Positions 55,031 through 64,000 of a stretch of 64,000 bases of DNA are shown in pieces (position 1 is the first letter of the stretch; the number at the start of each line of letters is the position of its first letter). The stretch comes from Acuticoccus sp965213555 (lineage in GTDB: Bacteria > Pseudomonadota > Alphaproteobacteria > Rhizobiales > Amorphaceae), in contig NZ_OZ243890.1 in assembly GCF_965213555.1 (NCBI RefSeq), positions 434,001-498,000 on the forward strand, in the 5' to 3' direction. The translations under genes were made by a program, and so were the position numbers. The notes under the pieces are model-generated. The model was not told where the DNA came from and ran no database searches. It saw only the letters and a program-made list of their open reading frames with translations.

Positions 55031-58000
55031 ATGCCCTGCCCCGTCAAGCTCGTCCCCGCCGTCCTGGCGGGCCTCGTCCTCGCGTTCCTTGCAACGACCG
55101 GCGCGATGGCGCAGGCCTCCGACCTTGCGGGGCTGAAGCGGCAGCTCACCGCGCTGCAGCGCGACGCGCGCAACCTCGACACCGCGATCGAGCAGCAGCG
55201 CGTCGAGAACGCACGCATCGTCGCTGCACTCGCCGCTCCTCCGTCGACCGGCCCCGTGACCATCGCGGCCCTGCGCCAGGCGCAGTTCGAGGTCGACATC
55301 GCGCGCACGCGCCTCCTCACGCTGGACCACCGCATCGCCGAGCAGGCCGAGCGCATCGATGAGCTCAACGCGCGCATCGTCCAGGCGAGCGCGGCGCTCA
55401 CGGCCGGCAGACCCGACACGCTGCAGCGGCTCGTGGAGGAGGCGGTGCTCGACTGGCGCGGCCGGATCCGCGGCCTCGCCTCGCAAACCCTCGTTCGGCT
55501 CGAGACCTACCAGGGTTTGACGGAGGCCTACCTCAGCCTTCGCCGTGAGGAGCTCGACATCGTGCAGCGCTCCATGACGCTGAGCGACGTCGTAGGGCTC
55601 GCGGCGATCGAGGACGACCCGCTCGTGCGCCGCCTGCAGGCGCTCGTCGACCACCTCGCCCAGCAGGCCCTCGCGCTGTCCAACGAGGCGGCATCCATCG
55701 CTGACGCGAGCCCGACGGCGTTGGCGCGGCGCAACCTCCTGCGCCTGCGCGCCGACGAGGCGCTCCTCCGCTCCAACATGCGCCTCACCGACGTCGGCAT
55801 CGTCGAGACGCGCCGCCTCGTCGCCAGCCTGCAACCCGTCGTCGACGAGCCCGCCATCCCGATCCACCTGTTCGCCGACGCTGTCGAGGCGGCGGCGGAC
55901 GCCGAACGCCTGCTCGCCCAGCGCGCCGCCACGATCGCGCTCAACCGCAACGCGCTCGCGGACCTGTCGCGCATCCTTGCCGAGCCGGGCGGGGACGGCG
56001 CCGAGCCGCTCGTCCAGCGCATCGCCGGCCTGAGCGAGCTCCTGTCGATCCAGGAGGAGGAGATCGGCACCCTGCGCGAGCGCACGGTCGCGACCATGGA
56101 GGCGCTGGCGCGCCAACGCGCCCTGAGGGAGAGGTCGTCGCTCTTGGTGCGTGAGGCGGCGCGCACGGACCGGGCGGCGCGTCAGCGCATGGCCGCTGAG
56201 CTGGCCGGGCTGCCCGCCGCGCTCGGAACGGTCGCCGAGGGCTGGCTCGTGGAGGTCCGGGCCGCGGTCGAGGTGGCCCAAAAGCGCCGTTTCGCAGTGT
56301 TCGGCCTGTCCGCTGTCCTCCTCCTCCTCGTCACCTTCTACCTGCGCGAGCACCTCATCCAGCGCTTCATCCGAGCCGAGGCAACCCGTGCGACGGAGAT
56401 CCCCCTCGAGGTCGTCCGCCGCAACCTCTTCTGGCTGTTCCCGGTGGCGCTGTGGTGGTTGTTCGGCCTCGTCTTCGCCCTGTCGGACGAGACGATCTAC
56501 GCGGTGGGGACGCTGATCGTCATCCCGGCGGTCGCCGCGTCCCTGCGCGACCTCACACAGGTGATCGTCTCGCGCCGCACCGTCGCCTCGCACCAACGTC
56601 GGCTGGGGCGCATCATCACGCGCTCAACCCTGATCGCAGTGGTGTTGTCGGCCGCCTTCGTGTTCGCCTACGTGCTGCTCGGCGAGGTCGAGCTTCGGCC
56701 GTCCACGCAATCCGCGCTCAACCGCCTCGCCTACTCGGCGTTTGTGTTGTCCGGACTGCCGATGCTGCTGTTCGTGTTCTTCTTCGCGGCCTCGGGGCAG
56801 GCGGGCTCGTACGGGCGGATCCGCCGCTGGGTGGCTGCGCTCCTGTCCCTCCTGCCGCCCCTTTCGTTGATCGCCACCGGCATCACCGGGCTCGCGGGCT
56901 ACACGCGCCTCGCCGCGGTGATGATGGAGAACCTTGCCATCGCCATCGCCATCGCGGCCGCCCTCGCCCTCGCCCTCGGCGTGCTCAACGACCTCGTGGA
57001 GGGCATCACCGGGCGTCTGCGCGCGCGCGATCCGGCACGGGCCTACTTCGCCCGCGCGAACTTCCTGCAGCCGGTGGCCCGCACGATCCAGGTCGGCCTC
57101 CTCGTCGCCGCGATCGCCGCGTGCGTGTGGGTGTTCGATTGGACCACGGAGACGCCGGTCGTGCGCGAGGCGGTCATGTTGTGGCGCGCGCCCCTGTTCG
57201 ACGCGGCGGGCACGGACTACCAGGTCGGCAGCGTGGCCCTCGCCGTGCTCGCCTTCGCGTTCGTCTTCTGGCTCGCCGGTTGGAGCCGGCGCGTTGCCTA
57301 CACCGTCGTGTTCGGGCGACTGCGCGACATCGGCATCCGCCAGTCGCTGTCGGTGTTCGCCCAGTACGTCGTCATCGTGGTGGGCGTCCTCATCACCTTG
57401 TCGGCCGTGGGCTTCGACGTCACGACGCTCACCGTGTTCGCGGCCTCCCTCGGCGTCGGCATCGGCTTCGGGCTGCAGAACGTCGTCAACAACTTCATCT
57501 CGGGCCTGCTCCTCCTCGTGGAGCGGCCGCTGCGGCTCGGCGACATCGTCACCGTGGGGGCGAACACCGGCACCGTCATGCAGATCGGCATCCGCTCCAT
57601 GCGCATGAAGACGTTCGACGAGTTCGACCTCATCGTGCCGAACTCGGCGCTGATCTCGGACACGTTCACCAACTGGACGCGCACGAACACGGTGATGCGC
57701 GTGGTGATCCCCGTCGGCATAGCCTACGACGACGACCCGGCCGTGGGCGTCAGCCTGGTCTACGACGTCCTTGAGGCGCACCCGGGGGTGCTGACCGCAC
57801 CGCCGCCGCTGGTCACAGTGGACGAGTTCGCCGACTCGGCGATCAACCTTCGGGTCTGCTACTACGTGGACCTGCGCGGCACCCACTCGGTGTTCGTCGT
57901 GCGCTCGGACGTGCTGTCGGCGATCTGGCGCACCTTCGGCGACAACGGCATCTCGATCCCGTTTCCGCAACGCGACCTCCACATGGTCGAGGCGAAGGCG

Positions 58001-58108
58001 AGGCCAGCTGCGTCGCGCGTGGAGCCCAGGCTCCGTACGGCCCGCGACGACGATTGGGTCGCCGATGCGGTCGAGATGGCGGCCGAGGGAGGGAAGGACG
58101 CGTTGTAA
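55031..58108 (+). CDS. Large MscS-family mechanosensitive channel (DUF3772 type)
   Basis: A 1025-residue membrane protein. Signal peptide about 1-28 (MPCPVKLVPAVLAGLVLAFL). A periplasmic coiled-coil region (about 30-410) precedes roughly nine to eleven membrane helices. The last TM helix and beta domain match MscS: FAASLGVGIGFGLQNVVNNF near 800-819, then RPLRLGDIVTVG and VPNSALISDTFTNWTR. It should open under membrane tension to release solutes. The long N-terminal part is like MscK/YbdG-type channels. ATG 55031 is chosen for the signal peptide; earlier in-frame starts exist at 54971 and 55013. Confidence 0.88.
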   Translation: MPCPVKLVPAVLAGLVLAFLATTGAMAQASDLAGLKRQLTALQRDARNLDTAIEQQRVENARIVAALAAPPSTGPVTIAALRQAQFEVDIARTRLLTLDHRIAEQAERIDELNARIVQASAALTAGRPDTLQRLVEEAVLDWRGRIRGLASQTLVRLETYQGLTEAYLSLRREELDIVQRSMTLSDVVGLAAIEDDPLVRRLQALVDHLAQQALALSNEAASIADASPTALARRNLLRLRADEALLRSNMRLTDVGIVETRRLVASLQPVVDEPAIPIHLFADAVEAAADAERLLAQRAATIALNRNALADLSRILAEPGGDGAEPLVQRIAGLSELLSIQEEEIGTLRERTVATMEALARQRALRERSSLLVREAARTDRAARQRMAAELAGLPAALGTVAEGWLVEVRAAVEVAQKRRFAVFGLSAVLLLLVTFYLREHLIQRFIRAEATRATEIPLEVVRRNLFWLFPVALWWLFGLVFALSDETIYAVGTLIVIPAVAASLRDLTQVIVSRRTVASHQRRLGRIITRSTLIAVVLSAAFVFAYVLLGEVELRPSTQSALNRLAYSAFVLSGLPMLLFVFFFAASGQAGSYGRIRRWVAALLSLLPPLSLIATGITGLAGYTRLAAVMMENLAIAIAIAAALALALGVLNDLVEGITGRLRARDPARAYFARANFLQPVARTIQVGLLVAAIAACVWVFDWTTETPVVREAVMLWRAPLFDAAGTDYQVGSVALAVLAFAFVFWLAGWSRRVAYTVVFGRLRDIGIRQSLSVFAQYVVIVVGVLITLSAVGFDVTTLTVFAASLGVGIGFGLQNVVNNFISGLLLLVERPLRLGDIVTVGANTGTVMQIGIRSMRMKTFDEFDLIVPNSALISDTFTNWTRTNTVMRVVIPVGIAYDDDPAVGVSLVYDVLEAHPGVLTAPPPLVTVDEFADSAINLRVCYYVDLRGTHSVFVVRSDVLSAIWRTFGDNGISIPFPQRDLHMVEAKARPAASRVEPRLRTARDDDWVADAVEMAAEGGKDAL

Positions 58109-58604
58109 CGCCGGCTGCCTCGCCGCCGCGCGCCGCCCGGACCGACGGGTGCTAGGACGGATGCCGCGCCGACCCCGAGCGTCGTTCGATCATCGTCCTT
58201 GGGATCGTGGGCGTGCCGGCCGGGCGGTGGACGTTGGCGCCCGGCCGTGCCGGCACCGGCAGGGTGCGGCCCAGGAGCGGTGCAGCCGTGGCGATGGCAA
58301 GCAGCGCGGCGTTCGCCGGTGCGTGCGGCGGACGAGCGTCCCACATGTCGATCAACGTCCTTGGCACCAAGCCCTCCGACGCTCGTCCAGCTCGCCGGCG
58401 ACGTCACGCGTCGAAGCCAACCGGCTGCCAAGCCCCCGATCGAAGGTTCGACCTCCGCCCCTCGACCGGACCCCTCCCACCGTTGGGTGAGCAAGTGTTC
58501 ATTAGAATAAGTCGAGCCTATGCGTTTGTCGAGCGGCGTCGTGCTGGTATGGGGCAGCGACTGCCAGCTTGGGGACAGCGTTGCACCGCGCTGCCTGAGG
58601 CACG
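58109..58604. other. Gene-less stretch between the channel and PucC-like genes
   Basis: About 500 bp. A 72-codon minus-strand frame (58152-58370) has no support. Near 58498-58520 an AT-rich patch (GTTCATTAGAATAAGTCG) stands out from the GC-rich surroundings and may be part of the promoter for the downstream transporter gene. Confidence 0.4.
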
Positions 58605-59930
58605 GTGCAGCCCTACATCGACACCATGGACCGGGCCGCCCCCCGCAGCGCTGCAGGCGCATGGCGCACGATCGCACGGCTTGCGCTCGTCCAGGCCGCC
58701 ATCGCGTCGGTCACGGTGCTGCCGATCTCGACGATCCCGCGGCTGATGGTCGAGGAGCTCGCGCTCCTTGCGGTCGTGCCAGGTGTCCTCGTCGCCATCT
58801 TCTACGCCGCGCAGGGGGCCCGGCTGCGTTTCGGCTACGGGTCCGACGTCACACCCCGCCGCACGCCGTGGATCCTCGGCGGCCTCGCGCTGCTCGGCGC
58901 CTCGGGCGTCGTCGCCGCGCTCGCCGTCTGGCTGACGAGCGCGAACCCCGTGCTCGGCCTCCTCCTCGCCGGCCTCGCCTACGCGGGCCTGGGGCTCGGC
59001 GTAGGCGCCGCCGGGACGACCCTGTTCGCGCTGCTCGCGACGACGGTGAGCCCGGAACGGCTCGCCCCCGCCGCGACGGGCGTGTTCGTGACGATGATCG
59101 CCGGGCTCGTCGTCACGGCCAAGCTCGCCGGCGCGGCGCTGGAGCCGTTCACCTTCGCGCGCCTCGTGACGACGGCGGCGGTCGTCGCTGCCCTCGCGCT
59201 CGTGGTGGGTGCCGTGGCCCTCGCCGGGGTGGAGGGACAGGGACGCCCCTCGCCGCAGCGGCCGGCGATCCGGTTCTGGACGGCGGTCGCCGAGGTCTGG
59301 GCCCAGGCCGACGTTCGGCGCTTCGCGCTCTTCATCCTCGTCTCCATGCTCGCCTACAACATGCAGGAGCTCGTCATGGAGCCGTTCAGCGCCGCGGTGT
59401 TCGGCCTGTCGCCCGGACAGTCGACGAGATTGTCCGGGGACCATCACGCCGGCGTGCTGGCCGGGCTCGTGCTCGTCGGGATCGCCGGACGGATGCTGCG
59501 CGGCCGGCCCGGCGTGCTGGTCGGCCTCACCATGGCGGGATGCTTCGCTTCTGCGGCGGCACTCGGCCTCCTCGCCCTCGCTGCCTTCAACGCACCGGAC
59601 TGGCCGCTGCAGCCCACCGTGCTCGCCTTCGGCCTCGCCAACGGAGTCTTCGCCGGAGCTGCCATCGCGTCGATGTTCTCCCTGGCGAAGCTCGGGGCAT
59701 CCGGCCGCGAGGGCACGCGCATCGGGCTGTGGGGCGCGGCCCAGGCCATCGGCTTCGGCGTCGGCATGTTCTTCGGCGCGGCGCTGCTCGACGCCCTGCG
59801 CGCGTTCGGCGACGACCCTGCGGCCTTCGCCGGCGTCTTCCTCACCGAGGCGGCGCTGTTCGCCCTCGCTGCCCTCGTCGCCATGCGCGCGCACCGATCA
59901 CTTGGGGTCCCCCCAGCGCTCCCCGCTTGA
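58605..59930 (+). CDS. PucC/BCD family (bacteriochlorophyll-type) MFS transporter
   Basis: A 441-residue membrane protein with about twelve helices. Features of the PucC/LhaA (BCD) family: RLALVQAAIASVTVLPISTI and PRLMVEEL at the N-terminus, RFGYGSDVTPRRTPWILGG, and MLAYNMQELVMEPFSAAVFG with LSPGQSTRLSG near 265-290, then WGAAQAIGFGVGMFFGA. In phototrophs the family inserts light-harvesting bacteriochlorophyll or proteins. No photosynthesis genes are near. Start GTG 58605 or ATG 58626 (MDRAAPRS); the GTG has GAGG just before it. Confidence 0.83.
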   Translation: MQPYIDTMDRAAPRSAAGAWRTIARLALVQAAIASVTVLPISTIPRLMVEELALLAVVPGVLVAIFYAAQGARLRFGYGSDVTPRRTPWILGGLALLGASGVVAALAVWLTSANPVLGLLLAGLAYAGLGLGVGAAGTTLFALLATTVSPERLAPAATGVFVTMIAGLVVTAKLAGAALEPFTFARLVTTAAVVAALALVVGAVALAGVEGQGRPSPQRPAIRFWTAVAEVWAQADVRRFALFILVSMLAYNMQELVMEPFSAAVFGLSPGQSTRLSGDHHAGVLAGLVLVGIAGRMLRGRPGVLVGLTMAGCFASAAALGLLALAAFNAPDWPLQPTVLAFGLANGVFAGAAIASMFSLAKLGASGREGTRIGLWGAAQAIGFGVGMFFGAALLDALRAFGDDPAAFAGVFLTEAALFALAALVAMRAHRSLGVPPALPA

Positions 59931-60138
59931 GGCACGGCCCGAGCGGAACGTTCCATCCACGGCCGCCGTCGCGGTTGCCCTAAAATGGCCGAATTGTGCC
60001 GGTTGGCTTGTTCAAGCGCGGCTGCGGTCGTGCACCAGCCGGCGCCCGACGGCCGGCACCCCTGCGATGGTCCGGCCCGCTCGGCCGGGCCGCGCGTGTG
60101 ACGCGCGTCGGGCCACCGCGGACCATTGAGGACGACCG

Positions 60139-60507
60139 ATGTTCAAGTTCGCCAGGACCGTCGCGTGGACGGCGCTTCTCTCGATCCCGCTCCTTTTTCC
60201 CGCACCTGGTGCCCTCGCGTTCGACTCGAATGGCGAGGCCGCGTTCTACGGCAAGCGCTTTCATGGGCGGCCGACCGCCAGCGGCGAACGCTTCGACATG
60301 CACGCGCTGACCGCCGCGCATCGCTTGCTGCCCTTCGGCACCAAGGTCAAGGTCACGAACCGGGCCAACGGGCAGTCGGTCGTCGTGCGCATCAACGACC
60401 GTGGACCCTTCGCCCGCGGCCGCCACATCGACCTCTCGCGGGCGGCCGCAGCGGAGATCGGCATGATCAAGGCGGGCGTCGCGTCGGTGCGCATGGAGGT
60501 GCAGTAG
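60139..60507 (+). CDS. RlpA-like septal ring lytic transglycosylase domain protein
   Basis: A 122-residue secreted protein: signal peptide 1-27 (cleavage at ALA-FDS) followed by one double-psi beta-barrel. Markers: AAFYGKRFHGRPTASGERFD, HRLLPFGTKVKVTNRANGQS and VRINDRGPFARGRHIDLSRA, containing the catalytic Asp/Glu and His positions of RlpA. It lacks the SPOR domain of full-length RlpA, so localisation must differ. Periplasmic or outer-membrane cell wall role. Confidence 0.9.
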   Translation: MFKFARTVAWTALLSIPLLFPAPGALAFDSNGEAAFYGKRFHGRPTASGERFDMHALTAAHRLLPFGTKVKVTNRANGQSVVVRINDRGPFARGRHIDLSRAAAAEIGMIKAGVASVRMEVQ

Positions 60508-60681
60508 CGCCCGAGTACGCTGGCGATCACGTCCGTCGCGCACCGTCGTCGGCACCTCCGCCGACACCCTCGTCGCGGACGAGGCTGGCTGCCGGCCGGC
60601 GAGCCCCACTGAGCGTCCTCGCCTGACTTTCCGGCAAGGCTCGCGTAGACAGGGCGCGATGGAACGTCGCCGGGACGGCTA

Positions 60682-61974
60682 ATGGTCGACATCGCCACGA
60701 GGGTCTACAATCACAAGTGGAAGATCGACCCGATCGTCCGCTCGCTGATCGACACCGACTTCTACAAGCTCCTCATGTGCCAGACGGTGCGGCGCTACAA
60801 GCCGCACACCCGCGTCACGTTCCAGCTCATCAACCGCTCGCGCCACGTGCGCCTCGCCGACCTCGTCGACGAGGGCGAGCTGCGCGAGCAGCTCGACCAC
60901 ATCCGCTCGCTCTCCCTGTCGCGCGGTGAATCGACCTGGCTGCGCGGCAATACGTTCTACGGTAAGCGGCAGATGTTCTCGCCGCAGTTCATGGCCTGGT
61001 TCGAGGAGCTGCGCCTGCCGGACTACCACCTCGAGGTGCGCGACGGACAGTATGAGCTCACCTTCGAGGGCGCGTGGCCTGAGGTCATGCTGTGGGAGAT
61101 CCCGGCGCTCGCGGTCCTCATGGAGCTGCGCTCGCGCGCCGTCCTCACCACCATGGGCAAGTTCGAGCTCCAGGTGCTCTACGCCCGGGCGATGACCAAG
61201 CTGTGGCAGAAGATCGAGCGGCTGCGCGGGGTCGACGGCCTCCTCATCGCCGACTTCGGCACGCGGCGCCGGCACTCGTTCCTGTGGCAGGACTGGTGCG
61301 TGCAGGCGATGATGGAGGGCCTCGGCCCCGCGTTCACCGGCACGTCGAACTGCCTCATCGCCCAGCGACGCGAGGTGGAGGCGATCGGCACCAACGGCCA
61401 CGAGCTGCCGATGGTGTACGCGGCGCTCGCCGGGGACGACGAGGCGCTCGCCGAGGCCCCCTACCAGGTACTCGCCGACTGGCACGAGGAGCACGACGGC
61501 AACCTGAGGATCATCCTGCCTGACACCTTCGGCAGCGCCGGCTTCCTCACGCGCGCGCCCGATTGGCTCGCCGAGTGGACGGGCGTGCGCATCGATTCGG
61601 GCGACCCCGTCGCGGGGGCGGAGGGCGCCATCGCCTGGTGGAACGCCCGCGGGGAGGATGTGTCCACCAAGCGCATCATCTTCTCCGACGCGCTCGACGT
61701 CGACACCATCGTCGACCTGCACCGGCGCTTCGCGGGCCGCCTGCGCGTCTCCTTCGGCTGGGGCACGCTCCTTACCAACGACTTCCGCGGCCTCGTCGCG
61801 GGCGATGCGCTCGCCCCCTTCAGCCTGGTGTGCAAGGCGGTGTCGGCGAACGGCCGCCCGACGGTGAAGCTGTCCGACAACCCCAACAAGGCGACGGGCC
61901 CGACGGACGAGATCGCGCGCTACCGCCGCGTCTTCGACGTCGGCGCCCAGCAGCCCCTCGAGGTCGCGGTCTAA
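60682..61974 (+). CDS. pncB: Nicotinate phosphoribosyltransferase
   Basis: A 430-residue NAD-salvage enzyme converting nicotinate and PRPP to nicotinate mononucleotide. Motifs: SLIDTDFYKLLMCQTVRRY (with the conserved active-site region), RYKPHTRVTFQLINRS, DFGTRRRHSFLWQDWCVQAM, TSNCLIAQRR, WTGVRIDSGDP and FGWGTLLTNDF. The conserved His of the phosphorylation site lies in TNGHELPMV. ATG 60682 follows a GGACGGCTA context. Convergent with holC. Confidence 0.95.
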   Translation: MVDIATRVYNHKWKIDPIVRSLIDTDFYKLLMCQTVRRYKPHTRVTFQLINRSRHVRLADLVDEGELREQLDHIRSLSLSRGESTWLRGNTFYGKRQMFSPQFMAWFEELRLPDYHLEVRDGQYELTFEGAWPEVMLWEIPALAVLMELRSRAVLTTMGKFELQVLYARAMTKLWQKIERLRGVDGLLIADFGTRRRHSFLWQDWCVQAMMEGLGPAFTGTSNCLIAQRREVEAIGTNGHELPMVYAALAGDDEALAEAPYQVLADWHEEHDGNLRIILPDTFGSAGFLTRAPDWLAEWTGVRIDSGDPVAGAEGAIAWWNARGEDVSTKRIIFSDALDVDTIVDLHRRFAGRLRVSFGWGTLLTNDFRGLVAGDALAPFSLVCKAVSANGRPTVKLSDNPNKATGPTDEIARYRRVFDVGAQQPLEVAV

Positions 61975-62293
61975 CGTGGCGCCCGATCGCGGCCCCCTGC
62001 GGTCAACAAGGCCATCGACCACACCGACGCCGCCGTCCCGATGCTGACGTGGTGGAAGGGCGTGTACGATCACGTCGTCATTGCTGCCGACATGGCCAAG
62101 CGAGCTGAGCCCGTCACTTGGAAGAGTGTCCATACGGCCTAGCACCCTGGCTGCCGCGCGGCCCGAGGCGTTCTTCGAGGGCCGGTACGCGGACGCGACC
62201 ACGTACTGCGACTGGGCCAATCCGCCCGAGTTCTTGCGCTGGTCCGAGTGAGGCACGTTCGCGGGACGAGCGCGGGGGCGCAGCGCGGCGCCG
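61975..62293. other. Inter-genic stretch with coding-like but broken frames
   Basis: Between pncB and holC. Plus strand 62002-62142 reads AAVPMLTWWKGVYDHVVIAA and DMAKRAEPVTWKSVH then TAG; a second frame 62126-62251 reads AARPEAFFEGRYADATTYCD and WANPPEFLRWSE then TGA. Both look like real protein sequence rather than random frames, and together may be a frameshifted gene end. I recognise no family. Confidence 0.35.
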
Positions 62294-62740
62294 TCAGCCC
62301 TTCTTCTCCCAGCGCCCGTCGCGGCCCTGCCGCCAGTACGTGACGGCATGCCCGGCGGCCTTCAGGCTCGGCCAGTGGCGACGGGCGTCGGCCACCGCGT
62401 CGGGGTCGTCGGCGGAGAAGATGAGGACGACGCGCTCGTAGGTGTCCACCGCGGAGGGGGCGGCGCGGTCGACGAGGAAGCGCACCTTCGCACCGTTGGG
62501 GTTCTGCGGCCCCGTGGTGAGGAGGACGGGGTGCTCGGCGGCGTTGTCGTCCACCCGCCCGTGCGGCAGGAAGGCATCGTCGCGAAAGACCCACAGGTGC
62601 CGGTCGAGCGCGTCGACGCGCGATGCGTCCGGCGTCTCGACCACGGCGCGCCAGCCGCGGGCCAGCGTGCGCTCCAGGAGGGTCGGCAGCACGTCCTCGA
62701 GCGTCTGCTGCTCCAGGTGGTAGAACAGGACGTCGGCCAC
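62294..62740 (-). CDS. holC: DNA polymerase III subunit chi
   Basis: A 148-residue clamp-loader accessory protein. It begins MADVLFYHLEQQTLEDVLPT and has LLERTLARGWRAVV, HLWVFRDDAFLPHGR, NPNGAKVRFLVD and WPSLKAAGHAVTYWRQ, the HolC family pattern. Chi links the clamp loader to SSB via psi. In alphaproteobacteria holC usually sits just after pepA; here a glutathione transferase gene stands between them, all on one strand with 10-bp gaps. Confidence 0.93.
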   Translation of the reverse strand: MADVLFYHLEQQTLEDVLPTLLERTLARGWRAVVETPDASRVDALDRHLWVFRDDAFLPHGRVDDNAAEHPVLLTTGPQNPNGAKVRFLVDRAAPSAVDTYERVVLIFSADDPDAVADARRHWPSLKAAGHAVTYWRQGRDGRWEKKG

Positions 62741-62750
62741 GTCCGCCGCG

Positions 62751-63359
62751 TCACCCGGGGCGGGTCGCCTCGAAGGAGGGCCGCGCGAGCACAGGCTCGG
62801 CCCAGTCGGCGAGCGCAGCGTGGCGCTGGCGCCAGCCGAAGTCGGCGTAGCGGAAGTCGAGGTAGCCGAGCGCGACCCCCAGCATGACGTCGACGATGGT
62901 GAGGCGGCCCGTCGCGGCCGGCGGCGCGCCGTCGAAGCGGGCGAGGATCGCGTCGATCTTGTCCATCTGGTCGTCGAGCCAGGCGTCCCACCGCTTCTCG
63001 TCCGGCCGCACGGCGCTCTCGTAGCGCCCCTGGACGCCGGCCTCCGCGATGCCGCGGGCGTGCACGTAGTCCGTCATCATCCGCCAGTGGTCGCCGCCGT
63101 CGCGGCCGAACATGGCGTGGTCGCCGACTCGGGCGCACAAGTACTCGGCGATGACCGTCGAATCGACGATGACGAGGCCGTCGCCGGCGTCGAGCGCGGG
63201 GATCCTGCGCAGCGGCGTCACCTGACGGAACGCGGGATCCCCCTGCGTCGGCATCGCCTTCGTTGGCAGCCGCTCGATGTCGTCCATGAGGCCGAGTTCG
63301 TGGGCGACGACCTCCACGGTGCGGCAGAACGGCGACGTGGGCGAGGTGTAGAGCTTCAT
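62751..63359 (-). CDS. Glutathione S-transferase family protein
   Basis: A 202-residue cytoplasmic protein. N-terminal thioredoxin-like domain (about 1-78) with YTSPTSPFCRTVEVVAHELG, containing the S/C active-site region, and VDSTVIAEYL (glutathione gamma-Glu contact). C-terminal helical domain (about 85-200) with DWMLGV-like ALGYLDFRYAD near 165-177. The substrate is unknown. ATG at 63359, 10 bp from pepA and 10 bp from holC, so co-transcribed with them. Confidence 0.87.
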   Translation of the reverse strand: MKLYTSPTSPFCRTVEVVAHELGLMDDIERLPTKAMPTQGDPAFRQVTPLRRIPALDAGDGLVIVDSTVIAEYLCARVGDHAMFGRDGGDHWRMMTDYVHARGIAEAGVQGRYESAVRPDEKRWDAWLDDQMDKIDAILARFDGAPPAATGRLTIVDVMLGVALGYLDFRYADFGWRQRHAALADWAEPVLARPSFEATRPG

Positions 63360-63369
63360 GACGTCCTCC

Positions 63370-64000
63370 TCAGGCAGCGGGGCCGCGTGGCACGTCCGCC
63401 GCGCCGTCCTCGTGGTAGTCCGCGACGAAGCGGTCCAGCAGCCGCACGCCCCAGCCGGAGCCGAACGTGCGGCTCACCTCGTTCGCGGGCGCGGCCATTG
63501 CGGTGCCGGCGAGGTCGATGTGCACCCACAGCGCGTCCTTCGCGAAGCGCTTCAGGAACTGCGCGGCGGTGATCGAGCCGGCGAAGCGGCCACCGGTGTT
63601 CTTCATGTCGGCGACCTTGGAGTCGATCAGCGTGTCGTAGTCCTTGCCCAGCGGCATGCGCCAAACGAGGTCGCCGGTCGCCCGGCCCGCGTCGGTGAGT
63701 TGGGCCGCCACCGTGTCGTCGTCGGTGTACATGCCCGCGTGGTGGTGGCCGAGCGCCACGATGATGGCGCCGGTCAGCGTCGCGAGGTCGATGACGACAT
63801 TCGGCCCATGCGCCTCCTGGACGTAGGTGAGGAGGTCGGCCAGCACGAGGCGGCCCTCGGCGTCGGTGTTGATGATCTCGATGGTCTGGCCCGACTTCGA
63901 GCGCACGATGTCGCCCGGGCGCTGCGCCTTGCCGTCCGGCATGTTCTCCACGAGGCCGATGATGCCGACGACGTTGGCCTTCGCCCCGCGCGATGCGAGC
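63370..64000 (-). CDS. pepA: Leucyl aminopeptidase (C-terminal part, runs off the right edge)
   Basis: The last 210 residues of an M17 metallo-aminopeptidase. Seen: GIIGLVENMPDG, the family signature NTDAEGRLVLADLL (metal and catalytic residues), VVIDLATLTGAIIVALG, RMPLGKDYDTLIDSKVADMK and FGSGWGVRLLDRFV near the C-terminus. It removes N-terminal residues, using two zinc or manganese ions. The N-terminal half lies outside the window to the right. holC lies two genes downstream. Confidence 0.94.
   Translation of the reverse strand, partial: LASRGAKANVVGIIGLVENMPDGKAQRPGDIVRSKSGQTIEIINTDAEGRLVLADLLTYVQEAHGPNVVIDLATLTGAIIVALGHHHAGMYTDDDTVAAQLTDAGRATGDLVWRMPLGKDYDTLIDSKVADMKNTGGRFAGSITAAQFLKRFAKDALWVHIDLAGTAMAAPANEVSRTFGSGWGVRLLDRFVADYHEDGAADVPRGPAA

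Noticed and set aside
58152..58370. A 72-codon minus-strand frame with a hydrophobic stretch
   Set aside because: No ribosome-binding site, no homologous motif, and composition as expected by chance.

Overview
The window is very GC-rich DNA from what looks like an alphaproteobacterium, probably Hyphomicrobiales or a related order. The supporting markers are the NtrY/NtrX two-component pair, a PdhB with a built-in N-terminal lipoyl domain, a homologue of the mitochondrial complex I accessory subunit NDUFS4, an OlsB-type ornithine lipid acyltransferase, the recG / sdhE / mfd cluster, secG next to pyrG, and a Ku-LigD repair system. Nearly all genes are ordinary chromosomal housekeeping genes packed tightly on both strands.

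Layout. 1-5.6 kb: nitrogen-type two-component system (ntrY, a small cupin, ntrX cut by the left edge), then an FAD oxidoreductase and an MFS transporter. 5.7-11.7 kb: mfd and sdhE facing away from recG. 11.7-16.5 kb: an imelysin-like periplasmic protein, a large two-part glycosyltransferase and a GDP-mannose dehydratase. 16.7-21.9 kb: pyruvate dehydrogenase E1 genes with a small coiled-coil gene between them, ftsB, glyQ and a DUF502 membrane protein. 22-26 kb: glmS and glmU (UDP-GlcNAc synthesis) flanking an internally repetitive small protein. 26-38.5 kb: a secreted protein of unknown function, P1 peptidase, prfC, TerC, a glycosyltransferase-like gene plus amine-oxidase-like gene, olsB, comM, sirtuin, double cold-shock protein, DUF192 protein, tRNA-Pro, NDUFS4-like gene and tRNA-Arg.

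38.9-47.3 kb is the only clearly accessory stretch. pyrG and secG sit in it as islands, surrounded by decayed DNA: at least six broken IS5-family transposase remnants on both strands, partly inserted into one another, plus the wreck of a secreted metzincin (serralysin/matrixin-like) RTX protease whose catalytic core has been lost and which carries an in-frame TAG where the family has a Tyr codon.

47.3-64 kb returns to intact genes: otsA (trehalose), the ligD / ku / Rho_N-like operon for end joining, two overlapping solute-binding-protein genes without a permease, a large MscS-type channel, a PucC-like transporter (hinting at a phototrophic relative), rlpA, pncB, holC, a glutathione transferase and a leucyl aminopeptidase cut by the right edge.

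I found no CRISPR array, no prophage, no toxin-antitoxin pair and no defence system. The most unusual items are the decayed region and its reciprocally damaged transposase copies, the repeat protein at 24.1-24.5 kb, and several genes separated from their usual partners (glyQ without glyS, pdhAB without pdhC, paired solute-binding proteins without a transporter).
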